DNA of 7,750 nucleotides from an uncultured beta proteobacterium (lineage in GTDB: Bacteria; Pseudomonadota; Gammaproteobacteria; Burkholderiales; Burkholderiaceae_C): contig CAJASG010000702.1 in the NCBI GenBank assembly GCA_903944555.1, positions 1 through 7,750 on the forward strand, in the 5' to 3' direction. A model generated the notes under the pieces. It ran no database searches. It was given only the letters and a program-made list of their open reading frames with translations, and was not told the DNA's origin. The position numbers and the translations under genes were made by a program. Below are positions 4,760-7,750 of the stretch, in pieces (the stretch's first letter is position 1; each line of letters starts with the position of its first letter).

Positions 4760-7750
4760 ATGCGTCTGCAGCAAAGACACCAAATATTGGCCATCGTCAT
4801 GGTGCCAACCTTGTTGTCGCTGGCCATGTTGGTCATGGTGTTGCGCGACTCGCTGCATACCTGGGCGCTGGAGCGCTGGTCGAATGACCATGTAGCCTTC
4901 GCCTCCTCACTGGAGGAGGATATTCGGGCCAGCATTGGGCGCTCTACCGATCTGCTGCGCTTGGCGGCCACGACACCCGAGTTTTCAGGACTACCAGAGC
5001 TGGCACAGGTAGACCGCAGCGTGAATGGATTGCCCGAGCACCTGGAAGGGGCCAAACGCCAACTACTGGAGCAGTTGCGCACCCTGGGTGAATTTTCCGT
5101 CTTGTTCGTACTCACCCCGCAAGGCGACCACTACATTTCGCACCCTTTTGCGGTACAGCAGGGGCTCAAAAAATACAACTTGGCCGATCGGCCCTATTTT
5201 GAGAAGGCCACGCAGACCCGCGCCTTGGTGGTGTCCGACAGCTTTGTCGGTGCCGATGGCATTCCCGCCGTGGTCATTGACATGCCCGTGCTGGACGCGC
5301 AGGGGCACATCGTTTTGCATTTGGGCGGGGTACTGCACCTGACCCACCTCTCGCCGCTACTGGCCGCAGCCAAGATCGCGCCGTTTGACCAGGCGGTACT
5401 GCTGGACCAGCAGGGCAAAAAAATAGCCAGCAGCGACCTCAGCCGATTGAACCAGGCAGTGGCCGAACCCCTGGTCTCGCACCCTTACTTCACCAGCATC
5501 CACACAGGGGCTCCCGTCGAATCACCCAGCCGCAGTGGCACAGTCCAGCGCATCAACACCACCGACTCCACGGGCGTGCGCTGGCTTAGCTTTGACACCC
5601 AAATGGAAAGCGGCTGGCGCTTGTTTCTGTTTCGCCAAGAAGCCGGCCTGCTGGCAGAAATCAATCCGCAGGTCCAACAGGTCACCTTGATAGCGGCCGC
5701 CATTTTGCTACTGCCCAGTGTGCTTGGGCTCTGGATGGCGTTTCGCTTTAGCCGTCGCTGGCGCCGCACCGATGCGCAGCTACGGGAATCCAACGCACTG
5801 CTGGAGTCACGCATCACCGAGCGCACGGCAGAGCTGCAACGCTCGGAGACGCGTCACCGCACGCTTTTCGAGTCCGCCGTGGATGCCGTGCTGATCATGA
5901 CCGCGGACCGCTACATCGACTGCAACCCCGCAGCGCTGGCCCTCTTTGGCGCCAGCACGCGTGCAGACATATTGCTGCAACACCCCAGCGCGCTTTCGCC
6001 CGCAACACAGGCCGATGGTGAGGATTCTCGCGTTCTGGCGGATCGACTGCTAGCCCAAATGCTGGCCTCGCCGGATGAATATCTGAGTTTTGAATGGACG
6101 CACCTCCGGTTGGACACTGGCAAGGAATTCATAGCCCATGTGACCCTGTGCCGGATGGACATTGATGGACAAGCCCTGATCCAGGCCCACTTGCGTGACG
6201 TAACGGCGGCCAAGCGCGCACAAGAGGCACTGCGCATTGCCGCCAGCGTTTTTGAGTCCCACGAAGGCATGGCGGTGACCGATACGCGGCATGTTTTCAT
6301 GCGGGTGAACGCTGCGTTCAGCAGAATCACCGGCTACAGCGCACAAGAGGCCATCGGGCAAACCCCGCGCCTGCTGCAGTCGGGCCGGCACGACGACGCG
6401 TTTTATGCCGACATGCGGGCCACGCTGGAACGCGACGGCCTGTGGCAAGACGAAATCTGGAACCGCCGCAAAAGCGGCGAGGTCTACCCCGAATGGCTGA
6501 CCATCAGCGCCGTCAAGAATGAGGCCGGGCAAACCACCCACTATGTGGCCATTTTTTCGGATATCAGTTCGCGCAAAGAGGCGGAGGGGCAAATCCAGCA
6601 TTTGGCCTTTTACGACCCGCTGACCCAGTTGCCGAACCGCCGTCTGATGATGGACCGGCTGGAACAGGCAATCACAGCCAGCGTGCGCAGCCAACGGCAA
6701 AATGCCTTGCTTTTTGTGGACTTGGACAATTTCAAGACCATCAACGACACACTCGGGCACGCGCTTGGCGACCAGATGCTGGAGCAAGTGGCCATGCGTT
6801 TGAGCCACAGCGTGCGCGATGGCGATACCGTCGCCCGCCTGGGGGGTGACGAGTTTGTGGTGATGCTGGAAGACCTGAGTGAATACACCGTCGAAGCCGC
6901 CAGCCAAGCCGAAGCCGTGGCGGAGAAGATTCGACAGGCACTCAACCAAAGCTACGCCATCGGGGACGGCAACCCCATGGGCTCCACCAGTATCGGTGTG
7001 GCGTTGTTTGGCGGCGGGCAAGTCGATGCGGTGGACGCCCCCATCAAGCGGGCAGAACTGGCCATGTACCAGGCCAAGGCGTCCGGGCGCAACATGGTGC
7101 GATTTTTTGACCCGCAAATGCAAGCCGTGGTGACTGCCCACGCCATGCTGGAAACCGATTTGCGCGAAGCACTGGCCCTGGGCCAGTTCGCCTTGCACTA
7201 CCAGGCACAAGTGGTGGGCGACGGGCGCCTGACGGGTGCGGAGGCACTGGTGCGCTGGACGCACCCCGTGCGGGGCAATGTGCCCCCAGTCGAATTCATC
7301 CCACTGGCAGAAGAGACCGGGCTGATTTTGCCGCTGGGCCAGTGGGTGCTGGACGCGGCCTGCACCCAACTGGCGCGCTGGGCCACACAAGCGTCCACGG
7401 CCGAACTCACCTTGGCCGTCAATGTGAGCGCCAGACAGTTTCACCACCAGGATTTCGTGGTGCAGGTGCTGGGCACCCTGGAACGCACCGGCGCCAACCC
7501 CAAACGCCTGAAGCTGGAGCTGACCGAAAGCCTGCTGGTGTCCGACGTGGAAGACATCATTGCAAAAATGACCACCCTGAAAGCCCGTGGCGTAGGCTTC
7601 TCGCTGGACGACTTTGGCACCGGCTACTCCTCTCTGTCCTACCTGAAACGCCTGCCACTGGACCAACTCAAACTCGACCAGGGATTTGTCCGCAATATCC
7701 TGACCGATGCCAACGACGCGGCGATCGCCAAGATGGTGGTCGCATTGGCG
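4760..7750 (+). CDS. Membrane Cache-PAS-PAS-GGDEF-EAL cyclic-di-GMP synthase/phosphodiesterase (3' end cut off)
   Basis: The frame is open for 997 codons to the window edge. It encodes an inner-membrane signalling protein that probably makes and/or degrades cyclic-di-GMP. Order: transmembrane helix about 8-28; periplasmic dCache-like sensor about 36-300, with the DRPYFEKA signature near 143-150; second helix about 308-330; short coiled linker; PAS 1 about 362-480; PAS 2 about 492-610; GGDEF domain from about 614; EAL domain from about 798. The synthase motif GGDEF is intact at 695-699 and is preceded by RDGD (686-689), a correctly spaced inhibitory RxxD site. The EAL region has EAL (828-830), Asn888 in NVSARQF, ELTES (920-924), DDFGTG (950-955) and Lys971. 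About 65-70 residues, including the distal catalytic Glu, are missing beyond the edge. An in-frame stop at 4703-4705 leaves ATG 4760 as best start; its TGGA ribosome site is weak and TTG 4754 is possible. It may be the third gene of the exporter series. Confidence 0.93.
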   Translation, partial: MRLQQRHQILAIVMVPTLLSLAMLVMVLRDSLHTWALERWSNDHVAFASSLEEDIRASIGRSTDLLRLAATTPEFSGLPELAQVDRSVNGLPEHLEGAKRQLLEQLRTLGEFSVLFVLTPQGDHYISHPFAVQQGLKKYNLADRPYFEKATQTRALVVSDSFVGADGIPAVVIDMPVLDAQGHIVLHLGGVLHLTHLSPLLAAAKIAPFDQAVLLDQQGKKIASSDLSRLNQAVAEPLVSHPYFTSIHTGAPVESPSRSGTVQRINTTDSTGVRWLSFDTQMESGWRLFLFRQEAGLLAEINPQVQQVTLIAAAILLLPSVLGLWMAFRFSRRWRRTDAQLRESNALLESRITERTAELQRSETRHRTLFESAVDAVLIMTADRYIDCNPAALALFGASTRADILLQHPSALSPATQADGEDSRVLADRLLAQMLASPDEYLSFEWTHLRLDTGKEFIAHVTLCRMDIDGQALIQAHLRDVTAAKRAQEALRIAASVFESHEGMAVTDTRHVFMRVNAAFSRITGYSAQEAIGQTPRLLQSGRHDDAFYADMRATLERDGLWQDEIWNRRKSGEVYPEWLTISAVKNEAGQTTHYVAIFSDISSRKEAEGQIQHLAFYDPLTQLPNRRLMMDRLEQAITASVRSQRQNALLFVDLDNFKTINDTLGHALGDQMLEQVAMRLSHSVRDGDTVARLGGDEFVVMLEDLSEYTVEAASQAEAVAEKIRQALNQSYAIGDGNPMGSTSIGVALFGGGQVDAVDAPIKRAELAMYQAKASGRNMVRFFDPQMQAVVTAHAMLETDLREALALGQFALHYQAQVVGDGRLTGAEALVRWTHPVRGNVPPVEFIPLAEETGLILPLGQWVLDAACTQLARWATQASTAELTLAVNVSARQFHHQDFVVQVLGTLERTGANPKRLKLELTESLLVSDVEDIIAKMTTLKARGVGFSLDDFGTGYSSLSYLKRLPLDQLKLDQGFVRNILTDANDAAIAKMVVALA

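Noticed and set aside
4219..4887. Plus-strand open frame overlapping the exporter and the start of the cyclic-di-GMP gene, including an ATG at 4729
   Set aside because: It is out of frame with both real genes and has no recognisable domain; the ATG at 4729 is not in frame with the GGDEF-EAL protein.
6216..6351. Direct repeat of a 13-base word (6216-6228 and 6339-6351) inside the cyclic-di-GMP gene
   Set aside because: Both copies are in frame and encode Ala-Gln-Glu-Ala in different structural settings (PAS linker and PAS core); this is most likely chance.
6050..7666. Long minus-strand open frame (538 codons) antisense to the GGDEF-EAL gene
   Set aside because: The opposite strand encodes clear PAS, GGDEF and EAL motifs throughout; the antisense product is His/Gln/Gly-rich with no family features.

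Overview
The window looks like an ordinary chromosomal stretch of a GC-rich betaproteobacterium, most likely Burkholderiales/Comamonadaceae (Rhodoferax, Polaromonas or Acidovorax type). The reasons are high GC with strong third-position bias, the styles of the 8-oxoguanine deaminase, the roughly 600-residue acyl-CoA dehydrogenase and the Cache/PAS/GGDEF/EAL protein, and a short intergenic sequence resembling one I recall as dispersed in that family. The genus assignment is inference. I see no tRNA, rRNA, CRISPR array, insertion sequence, phage gene or origin.

Layout. Positions 1-1014 (+) hold the C-terminal three quarters of an amidohydrolase, best read as 8-oxoguanine deaminase. A 44-bp gap (1015-1058) carrying a repeat-like sequence separates it from a convergent minus-strand pair. 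That pair is a TetR-family regulator (2968-3594) followed, after a 103-bp gap, by a 601-residue acyl-CoA dehydrogenase (1059-2864). Divergent from the regulator on the plus strand are a 119-residue DUF1304 membrane protein (3695-4054), a LysE/RhtB-type exporter (4079-4705), and a large membrane-bound cyclic-di-GMP enzyme with Cache, two PAS, GGDEF and EAL regions (4760 to beyond the window end). Gaps in this plus-strand series are 24 and 54 bp, so it could be one operon. No gene-free stretch exceeds 103 bp.

How they may work together. The shared regulator/DUF1304 intergenic region contains a 19-bp inverted repeat (7-bp arms, 5-bp centre). It lies exactly in the 17-bp spacer of a plausible plus-strand promoter, just upstream of the regulator's own start. 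The simplest model is that the TetR protein represses the DUF1304-exporter transcript and its own gene, with the acyl-CoA dehydrogenase affected by co-transcription with the regulator. An acyl-CoA or related carboxylate effector is conceivable but nothing here proves it. The deaminase appears unrelated to the rest.

I found no convincing new system. The points most worth a second look are the promoter-embedded operator, the repeat filling the convergent gap, the linkage of an exporter with a Cache-sensing cyclic-di-GMP enzyme, and that enzyme's intact synthase, inhibitory-site and visible phosphodiesterase motifs.
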